Both the position numbers and the translations under genes were made by a program. A DNA stretch of 47,803 nt. It comes from Allobosea sp. ASV33 (GTDB lineage Bacteria; Pseudomonadota; Alphaproteobacteria; Rhizobiales; Beijerinckiaceae). This document shows, piece after piece, positions 37,575 to 46,946 of this stretch. Within the stretch, counting starts at the first letter, position 1. Each line of letters starts with the position of its first letter. The DNA lies in NCBI RefSeq assembly GCF_016428755.1, contig NZ_JAELTI010000034.1, forward strand, positions 1 through 47,803. The letters run 5' to 3'. The notes under the pieces were generated by a model. It ran no database searches and had not been told where the DNA came from. It saw nothing but the letters and a program-made list of their open reading frames with translations.

Positions 37575-39143
37575 ATGAAGAAGGCCTGGTTGCTGGCGGC
37601 CGTCGCCGCCTTTGCGCTCACCGGTGCGGCGGAAGCCAAGACGCTGAAATGGGGCGCGTCGCGCGAAATCGCCTCGCTCGATCCCTATTCCTACGGCGAG
37701 ACCTTCACGCTATCGGTTCTGAACCACGTCTATGAGGGGTTGGTGCGCTATACCGGCGATCTCAAGATCGAGCCGGCGCTGGCCGAGTCCTGGGAGACGG
37801 TGTCGCCGACGGTTTGGCGCTTCAAGCTGCGCAAGGGCGTGAAGTTCCACAACGGCAACCCCTTCTCGGCCGACGACGTCATCGCCTCGCTGACGCGCGT
37901 CATGCACCCCGATTCCCCGCTCAAGGGCAATCTGCCAGCCTACAAGAGCTCGAAGAAGATCGACGACTACACCGTCGAGATCGAGGTCAACGGGCCCTAT
38001 CCGCTGCTGCTGAACGACCTCACCAACATCTTCATCTTCAACAAGGCCTGGCTGGAAGCGAACAATTCGCTGCTCCCCACCGATTCCGGCAAGGGCGTGA
38101 AGGGCTACGCCACCGACAATGCCAACGGCACCGGCCCGTTCAAGGTCGAGAGCCGCCGCGCCGATGCCAAGACGGTCTTCGTCAAGAATGCCGACTGGTG
38201 GGACAAGCCGCAGCATAATATCGACGTGATCGAATTCACCCCGATCACCTCGTCCTCGACCCGTGTCGCGGCGCTGCTCTCCGGCGAGATCGACTACACC
38301 AACGTCGCCCCGCTGCAGGACCTGCCGCGCCTCTCGGCTTCGCCCGACGTTAAGGTGCTGCAGACCAACGAATTGCGCTCGGTGTTCTTCGCCCTGAACC
38401 TCGGCGACAAGCTCGTCGAGAGCGACGTCAAGGACAAGAACCCCTTCAAGGACATCCGGGTCCGCGAGGCGCTCTATCGCGCCATCGACATCGATGCGGT
38501 GCAGAAGCGGGCGATGCGCGGCCTGTCGCGCAATACCGGTGCGCTGGTCGCCCCTGCCATCCCCGGCTACGACCCCTCGCAGGACGAGCGTCTGCCCTTC
38601 GACCTGAATGGCGCCAAGAAGCTGCTGGCGGATGCCGGCTATCCCAACGGCTTCTCCTTCCAGATCAACTGCCAGAGCGACTCCCTCGTCAACGAGGAGG
38701 AGTTCTGCCAGGCGGTCGCGGCGATGTGGTCGCGCGCCGGTTTCAAGCCGAACCTCAGCATGGCCCCGCGCAGCCAGCAGACGCCGAAGCGCGTCAAGGG
38801 CGATTTCGACGTCATCTCCTTCGGCTGGGCCAACGAGCCGATGATCGACGCCTATTCCCTCTTGGTACAGGTGCTGCATTCCAAGGGCGGCACCAGCGGC
38901 GTCTTCAACTGGGGCAACTGGGGCGATCCGCGCATCGACGCGCTGGTCGACAAGGCCGGCGTCGAGCTCGACACGCCCAAGCGCATCGAGATGATGAAGG
39001 AGGCGCTCAAGATCGCCAAGCAGGAGCAGCTCTTCATCCCGCTGCACCAGCAGCCGATGGCCTGGGCGATGCGCTCGACCGTCGTCTCGACCGTGCAGGC
39101 CTCGGACAACAAGCCGCGGCTCTGGCTGACCATGATGAAGTGA
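37575..39143 (+). CDS. Dipeptide-type ABC transporter substrate-binding protein
   Basis: 522 residues, SBP_bac_5 family. A Sec signal peptide of about 21 residues (ends GAAEA) precedes TLKWGASREIASLDPYSYGE. Conserved patterns include VWRFKLRKGVKFHNGNPFSADD and NGTGPFKV. ATG 37575 has AGGGGAG about eight bases upstream; the longer frame is spurious. Binds its ligand in the periplasm for the two permeases that follow. Unlike the other peptide-type binding protein in the window it uses Sec, not Tat. With two amidohydrolases in the operon the ligand may not be a peptide. Confidence 0.93.
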   Translation: MKKAWLLAAVAAFALTGAAEAKTLKWGASREIASLDPYSYGETFTLSVLNHVYEGLVRYTGDLKIEPALAESWETVSPTVWRFKLRKGVKFHNGNPFSADDVIASLTRVMHPDSPLKGNLPAYKSSKKIDDYTVEIEVNGPYPLLLNDLTNIFIFNKAWLEANNSLLPTDSGKGVKGYATDNANGTGPFKVESRRADAKTVFVKNADWWDKPQHNIDVIEFTPITSSSTRVAALLSGEIDYTNVAPLQDLPRLSASPDVKVLQTNELRSVFFALNLGDKLVESDVKDKNPFKDIRVREALYRAIDIDAVQKRAMRGLSRNTGALVAPAIPGYDPSQDERLPFDLNGAKKLLADAGYPNGFSFQINCQSDSLVNEEEFCQAVAAMWSRAGFKPNLSMAPRSQQTPKRVKGDFDVISFGWANEPMIDAYSLLVQVLHSKGGTSGVFNWGNWGDPRIDALVDKAGVELDTPKRIEMMKEALKIAKQEQLFIPLHQQPMAWAMRSTVVSTVQASDNKPRLWLTMMK

Positions 39144-39181
39144 GCGGTTCCAAGTCGGGGCGCTTACTGAACCCATCCGCG

Positions 39182-39289
39182 CCGTCATCCCGGCCGCAGC
39201 GCAGCGGAGCGCCGGGATCCATCCTAGAGCGCGACGCCCTTCGATGGATCCCGGATCGGCGCGGCTTCGCCGCTTGTCCGGGATGACGG
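39182..39289. repeat. Dispersed cloverleaf-type palindrome, copy 6
   Basis: Terminal inverted repeat CCGTCATCCCGG (39182-39193) / CCGGGATGACGG (39278-39289), identical to that of copy 1. Inner stem CCGGGATCCATC (39212-39223) / GATGGATCCCGG (39243-39254). It lies inside an operon between the binding-protein and permease genes. Confidence 0.85.
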
Positions 39290-39351
39290 GTGGGGGTTCG
39301 GATGCCCTGCGAGATCGCTGACGGCGCGTTGCCACGATCGGAGCTGTCCAG

Positions 39352-40344
39352 ATGCCGGCCTTTCTCCTGAAGCGACTGCTCAACGCCGCCGGCGTCATGC
39401 TGGCGGTGGCGTTTCTCGCCTTCCTGATCTTCCGCTTCGTCGGCGACCCCGTGGAGCTGATGCTGAACGAGCAGGCGAGCCAGCAGCAGCGCGACGAACT
39501 GCGCGTCCGCCTCGGCCTCGACAAGGGCTTCGTGCTGCAATACGCGACCTTCGTCGGCAATGCCGTGCGCGGCGATTTCGGCATCTCCTACCGCAACCAG
39601 CAGGACGTCTTCACGCTGATCTCGGAGCGCTTCCCGGCGACCTTCGAGCTGGTGCTGGTCGCGACCTTCCTGTCGCTCGCCGTCGGCGTCCCGCTCGGCG
39701 TCTACACCGCGATCCGACGAGACAGTTTCCTCGCCAAGACCCTGCAATTCGTTTCGGTGCTCGGGGTCTCCCTGCCGAGCTTTGCGCTGGGCATCCTCTT
39801 GATCCTGCTCTTCTCGGTGACGCTGCAATGGCTGCCGGCCTTCGGGCGCGGCGAGGTCGTGCAGATCGGCTGGTGGAGCACGGGCTTCCTGACTGCCTCC
39901 GGGCGCAAGGCGCTGATCCTGCCCGGCATCACGCTCTCGCTCTTCCAGATCACGCTGGTGATGCGCCTCGTCCGCGCCGAGATGCTGGAGACCATGCGCA
40001 CCGATTTCATCCGCTTTGCCCGGGCGCGCGGTCTGCCGTCCCGCGCCGTCCATTTCGGCCATGCGCTGCGCAACTGCCTGATGCCGGTCATCACCGTCAC
40101 CGGCCTGCAGATCGGCAATCTCATCGCCTTCGCGCTGGTGACCGAGACGGTGTTCCAGTGGCCGGGCATGGGCATGCTCTTCGTCCAGGCCGTGACCTTC
40201 GTCGATATCCCGGTGATGGCGGCCTATCTGATCGTCGTCTCCTTCATCTTCGTCACGCTCAACACGCTGGTCGACCTGACCTATGCCTGGGTCGATCCGC
40301 GCCTGCGCGAGGACGCGCTGACGGGAGGCGCGAATGCCCGCTGA
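39352..40344 (+). CDS. ABC transporter permease, DppB type
   Basis: 330 residues with the DppB start MPAFLLKRLLNAAGVMLAVA, six membrane helices and the contact loop RFARARGLPSRAVHFGHALRN. GGAG lies eight bases before ATG 39352. It overlaps the following DppC-type gene by 11 bases. In place of the usual APGDP motif after helix 1 it has FVGDPVE, still within family variation. Confidence 0.94.
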   Translation: MPAFLLKRLLNAAGVMLAVAFLAFLIFRFVGDPVELMLNEQASQQQRDELRVRLGLDKGFVLQYATFVGNAVRGDFGISYRNQQDVFTLISERFPATFELVLVATFLSLAVGVPLGVYTAIRRDSFLAKTLQFVSVLGVSLPSFALGILLILLFSVTLQWLPAFGRGEVVQIGWWSTGFLTASGRKALILPGITLSLFQITLVMRLVRAEMLETMRTDFIRFARARGLPSRAVHFGHALRNCLMPVITVTGLQIGNLIAFALVTETVFQWPGMGMLFVQAVTFVDIPVMAAYLIVVSFIFVTLNTLVDLTYAWVDPRLREDALTGGANAR

Positions 40345-41269
40345 CACCGTGAAGAAACCCAGCCGCCTGCGTCGCTTCCTCGACAGCGATATCGGCTGGA
40401 GCTTCTGCCACACGCCGGTCGCCTGGCTCTCGGCGGTGGTGCTGGTACTGCTCGTCCTGACCGCGCTCTTCGCCCCGCTGATCGCGCCGCAGAACCCCTA
40501 TGATCTTGCCCAGGTCTTCATCGACAAGGCCGAGATCCCGCCGATCTGGCAATCCGGCGGCGAATGGCCCTTCCTGCTCGGCACCGATCCGCAGGGGCGC
40601 GACGTGCTCTCGGCCATCCTCTACGGCTCGCGCATCTCGCTGATCATCGGTTTCTCTGCCGTCGTCGTCTCGATGCTGATCGGCGTCTCGATCGGGCTCA
40701 CCGCCGGCTTCTATGGCGGGCGCGTCGACAACCTGCTGATGCGGCTGGGCGACACCGTGCTCTCGATCCCGACGCTGCTGATGGCGATCCTGGTTTCGGC
40801 GATCTTCCGCGAGATGCTGCCGCCGGCCCTGCGCGAGCCCTTCTCTGCCGTGGTGCTCGTGCTCTCGATCGCGCTGACGAGCTGGGTGCAGTACGCCCGT
40901 ACCGTGCGCGCGCTGACCATGGTCGAGCGCCGCAAGGAATACGTGCTCGCCGCCCGCATCATCAAGGTGCCCGCCGTGCGGATCATGGGCCGCCACATCC
41001 TGCCCAACACGATGACGCCGGTTCTGGTTTCGGCGACGCTCAGTCTCGGCCTCGCCATTCTCTCCGAGGCGACGCTGTCCTTCCTCGGCGTCGGCATGCC
41101 GATCACGCAGCCTTCGCTGGGGACGCTGATCCGCATCGGCAACCAGTACCTGTTCTCCGGCTCCTGGTGGCTCGTCGTCTTCCCCTCGCTGCAGCTCGGG
41201 CTGATCGTGCTCTCGGTCAACCTGCTCGGCGACTGGCTGCGCGACGCGCTGAACCCGAAGCTGCGCTGA
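40334..41269 (+). CDS. ABC transporter permease, DppC type
   Basis: 311 residues with six helices. LLGTDPQGRDVLSAILYGSR after the first helix and the contact loop LAARIIKVPAVRIMGRHILP are typical of DppC. Partner of the preceding DppB-type permease, with which it overlaps. The amidohydrolase gene follows after 32 bp. Confidence 0.94.
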   Translation: MPADTVKKPSRLRRFLDSDIGWSFCHTPVAWLSAVVLVLLVLTALFAPLIAPQNPYDLAQVFIDKAEIPPIWQSGGEWPFLLGTDPQGRDVLSAILYGSRISLIIGFSAVVVSMLIGVSIGLTAGFYGGRVDNLLMRLGDTVLSIPTLLMAILVSAIFREMLPPALREPFSAVVLVLSIALTSWVQYARTVRALTMVERRKEYVLAARIIKVPAVRIMGRHILPNTMTPVLVSATLSLGLAILSEATLSFLGVGMPITQPSLGTLIRIGNQYLFSGSWWLVVFPSLQLGLIVLSVNLLGDWLRDALNPKLR

Positions 41270-41301
41270 CCATCATAAGAAACCACGAGGATACGCCTGC
41301 G

Positions 41302-42498
41302 ATGACTGCCTCCCTCCTCATCCGCAATGTCAGGCCGAATGCAGGACCCGCTCTCGATATCCTCATCGAGAACGGCCGCATCGCCCGGATGGCCAAGGAC
41401 ATCGCGGCGCCCGCCGGCGCGACGGTCGAGGATGGCGGTGGCGAGATCGCCATTCCCGGCCTCGTCGAGGCCCACGCCCATCTCGACAAGAGCCTCTGGG
41501 GCATGCCCTGGTACGTCAACGAGGTCGGCCCCAAGCTGCTCGACAAGATCGACAACGAGCGCGAGAGCAAGAAGCGCCTCGATCTCGACCCGGCCCGCCA
41601 GTCGGCCCGTCAGACCGTCCAGTCCTCGATGATGGGCTCGACCCATACCCGCAGCCATGTCGACGTCGACACCGAACTCGGCCTCTGGGGCGTCGAGGGC
41701 ATCATGAAGACCCGCGAGGACTACGCGGACATCATGGACATCGAGCTCGTCGCCTTCCCCCAATCCGGGTTGCTGCGCCGGCCGGGCACGCTGGAATTGA
41801 TGCATGAGGCGATGAAGGCCGGCTGCGAGATCGTCGGCGGTCTCGATCCCTGCGCCATCGATCGCGACCCCAAGGGGCATCTCGATGCGATCTTCGGGCT
41901 CTGCCAGACCTATGGCCGGCCGCTCGATATCCACCTGCACGAGCCCGGCGAGATGGGCCTGTTCTCGCTCGACCTGATCATCGAGCGCACCCGCGCGCTC
42001 GGCATGAAGGGCAAGGTCACCGTCAGCCACGCCTTCTGCCTAGGCGTCGATCCGCAACTGGTCGACCCCGTAATCCCGCAGCTCGCCGAGCTCGACATCG
42101 CGATCATGACGACGGCGCCCGCCCGCAACACTGCGCCCGCCGTCAAGAAGCTGCTCGATGCCGGCATCCGCGTCTGCTCGGGCTCGGACGGCATCCGCGA
42201 CACCTGGGGCCCCTATGGCAATGCCGACATGGTCGAGCGCGCCATGTTCATCGGCCTGCGCAACAATTTCCGCCGCGACGACGAGGTCGAGCTCGGCCTC
42301 CATGTCTGCACGACTGGCGGTGCCCAGGTGATGGAAATCGCCGATTACGGCCTCGCCGAGGGCAAGATCGCCGATCTCGTGATCATGCCCGGCCAGAGCC
42401 TGACGGATATCGTCGTCACCCGTTCGCCCAAGCGCCGCGTGATCAAGCGCGGCAGGATCGTCGCCCGCGACGGCGTTTCGGTGAGGACCGCCCCGTGA
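41302..42498 (+). CDS. Cytosine deaminase-like amidohydrolase
   Basis: 398 residues, metal-dependent amidohydrolase of the cytosine deaminase (CodA) branch. Metal and catalytic residues are visible: HAHLDK after PGLVEA (residues about 52-60), DIHLHEPGE aligning with the HCDE segment of CodA, VTVSHAF, and SGSDGIRDTWGPYG aligning with the CodA Asp313 region. Hydrolyses a C-N bond, probably in a cyclic amide or aminated heterocycle, in the cytosol. No signal peptide. ATG 41302 has GAGGA upstream; the much longer frame is a shadow. It overlaps the next gene by four bases. Confidence 0.9.
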   Translation: MTASLLIRNVRPNAGPALDILIENGRIARMAKDIAAPAGATVEDGGGEIAIPGLVEAHAHLDKSLWGMPWYVNEVGPKLLDKIDNERESKKRLDLDPARQSARQTVQSSMMGSTHTRSHVDVDTELGLWGVEGIMKTREDYADIMDIELVAFPQSGLLRRPGTLELMHEAMKAGCEIVGGLDPCAIDRDPKGHLDAIFGLCQTYGRPLDIHLHEPGEMGLFSLDLIIERTRALGMKGKVTVSHAFCLGVDPQLVDPVIPQLAELDIAIMTTAPARNTAPAVKKLLDAGIRVCSGSDGIRDTWGPYGNADMVERAMFIGLRNNFRRDDEVELGLHVCTTGGAQVMEIADYGLAEGKIADLVIMPGQSLTDIVVTRSPKRRVIKRGRIVARDGVSVRTAP

Positions 42499-44000
42499 GC
42501 CTGCAAGCCAAGAAGCGCCCTGAAGGTCGCATCCTGATGACCGCGCGCTGGGTGGTTGGCCATAAGGATGGCCGCCATCGCCTCTACGAAAACGGCGAAG
42601 TGGTGTTCGAGAACGGCGAAATCGTCTTCGTCGGCCATGGCTTCCCCGGCGAAGTCAGCAGGCGCATCGACTACGGCCACGCCCTGATCGGGCCGGGCTT
42701 CGTCGATTGCGATGCCCTGTCCGACCTCGACACCACCATCCTCGGCTATGACAACCAGCCGGCCTGGAAGAAGGGCCGCGTCTGGCCGCGCAGCTATCTC
42801 GAGGCCGGCCCCTACGAGATGTACACGCGCGAGGAGCTGGCCTTCCAGAAGCGCTACGCTTTCTCCCAGTTGATCCGCAACGGCATCACCACCGCGCTGC
42901 CGATCGCCTCGCTGTTCTACCGCGCCTGGGGCGAGACGGTGCAGGAATTCGAGGATGCCGCGGTGGCCGCCGCCGATCTCGGCATGCGCGCCTATCTCGG
43001 CCCGGCCTATCGCACCGGCAACCAGGTCGTCGAAAGCGACGGGCGAGTCGTCACCTACTACGAGGAAGACCGCGGCCTCGCCGAGCTCGATGCGGCCATC
43101 GACTTCGCCAGGCGCCACGAGGGGCAGGCCGGCGGGCTGATCCGCGCGATGTTCGCGCCGGACCGCATCGAGACCTCGACGGCCGAGCTCCTGCGCCGCA
43201 CGGCGGCGGCCTCGCGCGATCTCGACATCCCCGTCCGGCTGCATTGCTGCCAGTCGAAGATCGAATACGACCTCGTCCTCGCCCAGCATGGGATGAGCCC
43301 GCCGGAATGGCTGGAGAGCCTCGGCTTCCTCAACGAGCGCTGCCTGCTGCCGCACGGCACCGTCGTCTCCGGCAGCCGCCTCATCGGCCGCCCCGGCCGC
43401 GATCTCGAGATCATCCGCGATTCCGGCGCCAGCATCGTGCATTGCCCGCTGGTCTCGGGCCGGCACGGCAACAGCATCAACCATTTCGGCAGCTACCGCG
43501 CGATGGGCCTCAACATCGCCATGGGCACCGATACCGCCCCGCCGGACATGGTCCTGAACATGCAGACCGGCATGATCCTCTCCCGCACCATGGCCGGAAA
43601 TGTCGGCGCCGTGCGCTCCGAGGATTATTACGATGCGGCGACGATCGGTGGTGCCGATGCTTTGCAGCGCCCCGATCTCGGCCGCCTCCAGCCGGGCTCC
43701 CGCGCCGATATCACCGTCTTCGAATTCGACCGGCCGCATAGCGGGCAGGTCATCGACCCCATCCAGACGATGATGCTGACCGGCCATGGCCGCGATTTCG
43801 CGACGGTGGTGATCGACGGCCGCTTCGTCATGGAGAACCGGGCGATCCCCGGACAGGACGAGGCCGCCGATAACGCCCGCGCCCAGAAGCAGTTCGAGGG
43901 CGTCATGGCGCGCTATCCCGAGCGCACGCTCGGCCACCCGCCGATGAGCGAGATCTTCTCGTCGAGCTACGCGATCGAACGCAGCGAGGCCTCTGCATGA
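42495..44000 (+). CDS. Amidohydrolase family protein lacking the usual HxH motif
   Basis: 501 residues, related to chlorohydrolase/TrzN-type amidohydrolases (COG0402-like). LHCCQSKIE, LLPHGTV, SIVHCPLVSGRHG and MGTDTAPPDM provide the later metal-site residues, but where most members have HxH the sequence is GPGFVDCDALSDLD. So either metal binding differs or the enzyme is a distinct subfamily. Start is GTG 42495, overlapping the preceding stop (GTGA), and it overlaps the following ATPase gene by four bases, so it is firmly part of the operon. Probably acts on the product or a related form of the first amidohydrolase's substrate. Confidence 0.85.
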   Translation: MSLQAKKRPEGRILMTARWVVGHKDGRHRLYENGEVVFENGEIVFVGHGFPGEVSRRIDYGHALIGPGFVDCDALSDLDTTILGYDNQPAWKKGRVWPRSYLEAGPYEMYTREELAFQKRYAFSQLIRNGITTALPIASLFYRAWGETVQEFEDAAVAAADLGMRAYLGPAYRTGNQVVESDGRVVTYYEEDRGLAELDAAIDFARRHEGQAGGLIRAMFAPDRIETSTAELLRRTAAASRDLDIPVRLHCCQSKIEYDLVLAQHGMSPPEWLESLGFLNERCLLPHGTVVSGSRLIGRPGRDLEIIRDSGASIVHCPLVSGRHGNSINHFGSYRAMGLNIAMGTDTAPPDMVLNMQTGMILSRTMAGNVGAVRSEDYYDAATIGGADALQRPDLGRLQPGSRADITVFEFDRPHSGQVIDPIQTMMLTGHGRDFATVVIDGRFVMENRAIPGQDEAADNARAQKQFEGVMARYPERTLGHPPMSEIFSSSYAIERSEASA

Positions 44001-44986
44001 CCGCATCCGCCGCCCAGCCTCTCCTGTCCGTTCGCGACCTGCGCATCGTTTTCGATGGCCGCCACGGTCCGTTGACGGCGCTGGACGGCGTTTCCTTCGA
44101 CATCGCGCCGGGGGAGATCCTCGGCGTGGTCGGCGAGTCCGGGGCGGGCAAGTCCCTGACCGGCACGGCGGTGATCGGCCTGCTCGATCCGCCCGGCCGC
44201 GTCGCCGGCGGCGAGATCCATCTCGCCGGCCAGCGCATCGACAACCTGCCGGCGGAGCCGATGCGCAAGCTGCGCGGCCGGCGCATCGGCGCGATCTTCC
44301 AGGACCCGCTGACCTCGCTGCATCCGCTGCTCAGGGTCGGCGACCAGCTTGTCCAGACGATCCTGACGCATCTGCCGGTCAGCCGGGCGGAAGCCCGCAA
44401 GCGCGCGCTCGACCTGCTCAAGGAGGTCGGCATCCCCGCGGCCGAGTCGCGCATCGACGCCTACCCGCACCAGTTCTCGGGCGGCATGCGCCAGCGCGTC
44501 GTCATCGCGCTCGCGCTCTGCGCCGAGCCCTCGCTGATCATCGCCGACGAACCGACGACGGCGCTCGACGTCTCGATCCAGGCCCAGATCACCACCTTGC
44601 TGAAGCGGCTCTGCCGCGAGCACGGCACGGCGATCATGCTGGTCACCCACGACATGGGGGTCATCGCCGAGACCGCCGACCGGGTCGCGGTGATGTATGC
44701 CGGCCGCATCGTCGAGATCGGCCCGGTCGAGGAGGTGACGCGCCGGCCGAGCCATCCCTATACCGCCGGCCTGATGGCCTCGATCCCGAGCGTCCATATC
44801 CGCCACGAGCATCTCAACCAGATCGACGGCGCCATGCCGCGCCTCAACGCCATCCCGCCGGGCTGCGCCTTCAATCCGCGCTGCGGAAAGGCTGAGGATT
44901 TCTGCCGCAAGCACAAGCCGGGCTTGCCTCTCTCGGGGCACGCCGCGGCCTGCCATTTCCCCCTGAAGGAGGCGGCCCATGCTTGA
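43997..44986 (+). CDS. ABC transporter ATP-binding protein, DppD type
   Basis: 329 residues. P-loop GESGAGKS near residue 48, FSGGMRQRVVIALAL signature, Walker B IIADEPTTALD, and the oligopeptide-type C-terminus with Cys residues (GCAFNPRCGKAEDFC) that in this family can bind an Fe-S cluster. Works with the DppF-type partner encoded next. ATGA overlap with the preceding amidohydrolase gene. Confidence 0.95.
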   Translation: MTASAAQPLLSVRDLRIVFDGRHGPLTALDGVSFDIAPGEILGVVGESGAGKSLTGTAVIGLLDPPGRVAGGEIHLAGQRIDNLPAEPMRKLRGRRIGAIFQDPLTSLHPLLRVGDQLVQTILTHLPVSRAEARKRALDLLKEVGIPAAESRIDAYPHQFSGGMRQRVVIALALCAEPSLIIADEPTTALDVSIQAQITTLLKRLCREHGTAIMLVTHDMGVIAETADRVAVMYAGRIVEIGPVEEVTRRPSHPYTAGLMASIPSVHIRHEHLNQIDGAMPRLNAIPPGCAFNPRCGKAEDFCRKHKPGLPLSGHAAACHFPLKEAAHA

Positions 44987-45983
44987 GCAGGCTTCGAAGC
45001 TCGCCCCCGCCAAGGCCGCTGGTGACGACATCATCCTCGATGTCGAGGCGGCCTGCTGCCGCTTCGATGTCTCGGCCCCGGCCCTGTCGCGGCTGTTCTC
45101 GAAGGAACCGCGGCGCATCCTGCGCGCGGTCGAACACGTCTCCTTCGCGGTCAGGCGCGGCACCACCTACAGCATCGTCGGCGAATCCGGCTGCGGAAAA
45201 TCGACGCTGGCGCGCATGGTCGTCGGCCTCCAGCGGCCGACCGAGGGCAAACTGACCTTCCGCGACATCCGCCGCGCCGACGGCACGATCGGCCCGCCGC
45301 GCGTGCAGATGATCTTCCAGGACCCTTACGCCTCGCTCAACCCGCGCTGGCGCGTCGGCGACATCATCGCCGAGCCGATCCGCGAATTGAAGCTGAGATC
45401 GGACGAGTCGGCGGTCCAGCAGCGCGTCGGCGACTTGCTGGAGGTGGTCGGCCTCTCGCGCACCGATGCGAGCCGCTATCCGCATGCCTTCTCAGGCGGC
45501 CAGCGCCAGCGCATCTCGATTGCGCGTGCGCTCGCGACCGAGGCCGATTTCCTCGTCTGCGACGAGCCGACCTCGGCGCTCGACGTCTCCGTGCAGGCGC
45601 AGATTCTCAACCTGATGGTCCGGCTGCAGAAGGAATTCGGGCTGACCTATCTCTTCATCAGTCACAATCTCTCGGTCGTCCGGCACATGTCGGACGATCT
45701 CGCGATCATGTATCTCGGCCGCTTCGCCGAGGCGGGCCCGGCCGAGCAGGTCTTCACCCGGCCGCAGCACCCCTATACGCGCCTGCTGCTCGACACGATC
45801 CCCGATGTCGAGCGGCCGAACCGGGAGCGCCGGCCGATGTCGGGCGAAGTGCCGAGCCCGATCAATCCGCCGGCCGGCTGCACCTTCAACCCGCGCTGCA
45901 TCCAGGCGGTCGATCGCTGCCGCGTCGAGCGGCCGGAGCTGCGGCAACTGGGTGGCGTCGAGGTGTCCTGCCACTTCGCCTGA
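44979..45983 (+). CDS. ABC transporter ATP-binding protein, DppF type
   Basis: 334 residues. P-loop GESGCGKS near residue 68, [15 protein letters not shown], Walker [12 protein letters not shown], and the oligopeptide-type tail [16 protein letters not shown] 30-residue segment before the P-loop ([20 protein letters not shown]) is longer than usual. Last gene of the operon; overlaps the DppD-type gene by eight bases. Confidence 0.95.
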   Translation: MLEQASKLAPAKAAGDDIILDVEAACCRFDVSAPALSRLFSKEPRRILRAVEHVSFAVRRGTTYSIVGESGCGKSTLARMVVGLQRPTEGKLTFRDIRRADGTIGPPRVQMIFQDPYASLNPRWRVGDIIAEPIRELKLRSDESAVQQRVGDLLEVVGLSRTDASRYPHAFSGGQRQRISIARALATEADFLVCDEPTSALDVSVQAQILNLMVRLQKEFGLTYLFISHNLSVVRHMSDDLAIMYLGRFAEAGPAEQVFTRPQHPYTRLLLDTIPDVERPNRERRPMSGEVPSPINPPAGCTFNPRCIQAVDRCRVERPELRQLGGVEVSCHFA

Positions 45984-46022
45984 TGGGCCGGGTGCAACTG
46001 ACCGCTATTCATTGCGCCAGGC

Positions 46023-46155
46023 TTGTCATTCCGGGGCGCGCCGCAGGCGCGAACCCGGAACCCACGACTGGGTGAGACAGTCAATGCGCGGTTGTCGGCC
46101 GCTCGGCTTATCGTGGGTTCCGGGTTCTTCGCTGCGCGAAGCCCCGGAATGACAA
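46023..46155. repeat. Dispersed cloverleaf-type palindrome, copy 7
   Basis: Perfect 14-bp terminal inverted repeat TTGTCATTCCGGGG (46023-46036) / CCCCGGAATGACAA (46142-46155). The inner stem is CCCACGA / TCGTGGG, with a paired side arm on each side. It follows the second transporter operon, between convergent genes, and may also end transcription. Confidence 0.85.
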
Positions 46156-46169
46156 AGGGCGCGCCCGTC

Positions 46170-46601
46170 TCAACCCACCAGCGTCGCTTCAAGCGTAATC
46201 GGCGCCTTGAACAGCTTGGAGACCGGGCAGCCGGCCTTGGCCTTGTCGGCCAGCGACTGAAAGGTCGCCTGGTCGGTGCCGGGCACCTTGCCCTTCAGGG
46301 TGAGGTGGATCGCGGTGATCGCGTAGCCGTCGTCGAGCTTGTCGAGCGTCACGCGCGCCGTGGTGTCGAGCGCATCGGCCTTGAGATTGGCCTCGCCCAG
46401 GATCAGCGAAAGCGCCATGGTGAAGCAGGCGGCATGCGCCGCGCCGATCAGTTCCTCGGGATTGCTGCCGGGCTTGCCTTCGAAGCGGCTGGCGAAGCCG
46501 TAGGGATAGGCGTCGAGCGCCTTGGTCTCGGTCGAGATCGTGCCCTTGCCGTCCTTGATGCCGCCTTCCCAATGGGCCGCGCCGGTCTTGTTGATCGCCA
46601 T
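46170..46601 (-). CDS. OsmC family peroxiredoxin-like protein
   Basis: 143 residues. The two reactive cysteines of the OsmC family are present in HAACFTMALSLILGEA and AGCPVSKLFKAPITLEATL. Reduces organic hydroperoxides in the cytosol using thiols. ATG 46601 has AGGAG nine bases upstream; the longer frame to 46865 is not supported. Monocistronic on the minus strand. Confidence 0.93.
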   Translation of the reverse strand: MAINKTGAAHWEGGIKDGKGTISTETKALDAYPYGFASRFEGKPGSNPEELIGAAHAACFTMALSLILGEANLKADALDTTARVTLDKLDDGYAITAIHLTLKGKVPGTDQATFQSLADKAKAGCPVSKLFKAPITLEATLVG

Positions 46602-46946
46602 GATGCTGTCTCCTGTCCTGATGTTCGGATGACTCGGTTGCAGCCGAAGGCCTGCATTTGGCCAACGACTTCGGCGGCCTTCTGTTTCATTCGCCGTCAG
46701 CCGCATCGGAAATCGATGAATTGGCTCGCCCTGGGCGATCGTAGACTGAAATGCGCAGAGCGAAAGGTGGTGCTCCCACAATGCTTGCACATCCATCCGA
46801 TCGACAGTGTGGCAACGAATCCAGCGCAGACGGTTGCTGTTGAGGGATGGAGTTAACCCGCTCACAGCAATTCGGCGCTAAGTACAGCTCTCGGCACGTC
46901 CCATGGGAATTGCTGCCGGACGCGATCGCGCTCTCGGCTTGGGTCC
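46602..46946. other. Divergent intergenic region, no gene seen
   Basis: 345 bp between the OsmC and deaminase genes. It should hold promoters for both, but I recognised no strong -35/-10 pair, palindrome or coding frame. Confidence 0.5.

Noticed and set aside
40564..41301. Long frame fused to the cytosine-deaminase-like gene
   Set aside because: The first 246 codons are an alternative frame of the DppC-type permease; the enzyme begins at ATG 41302.
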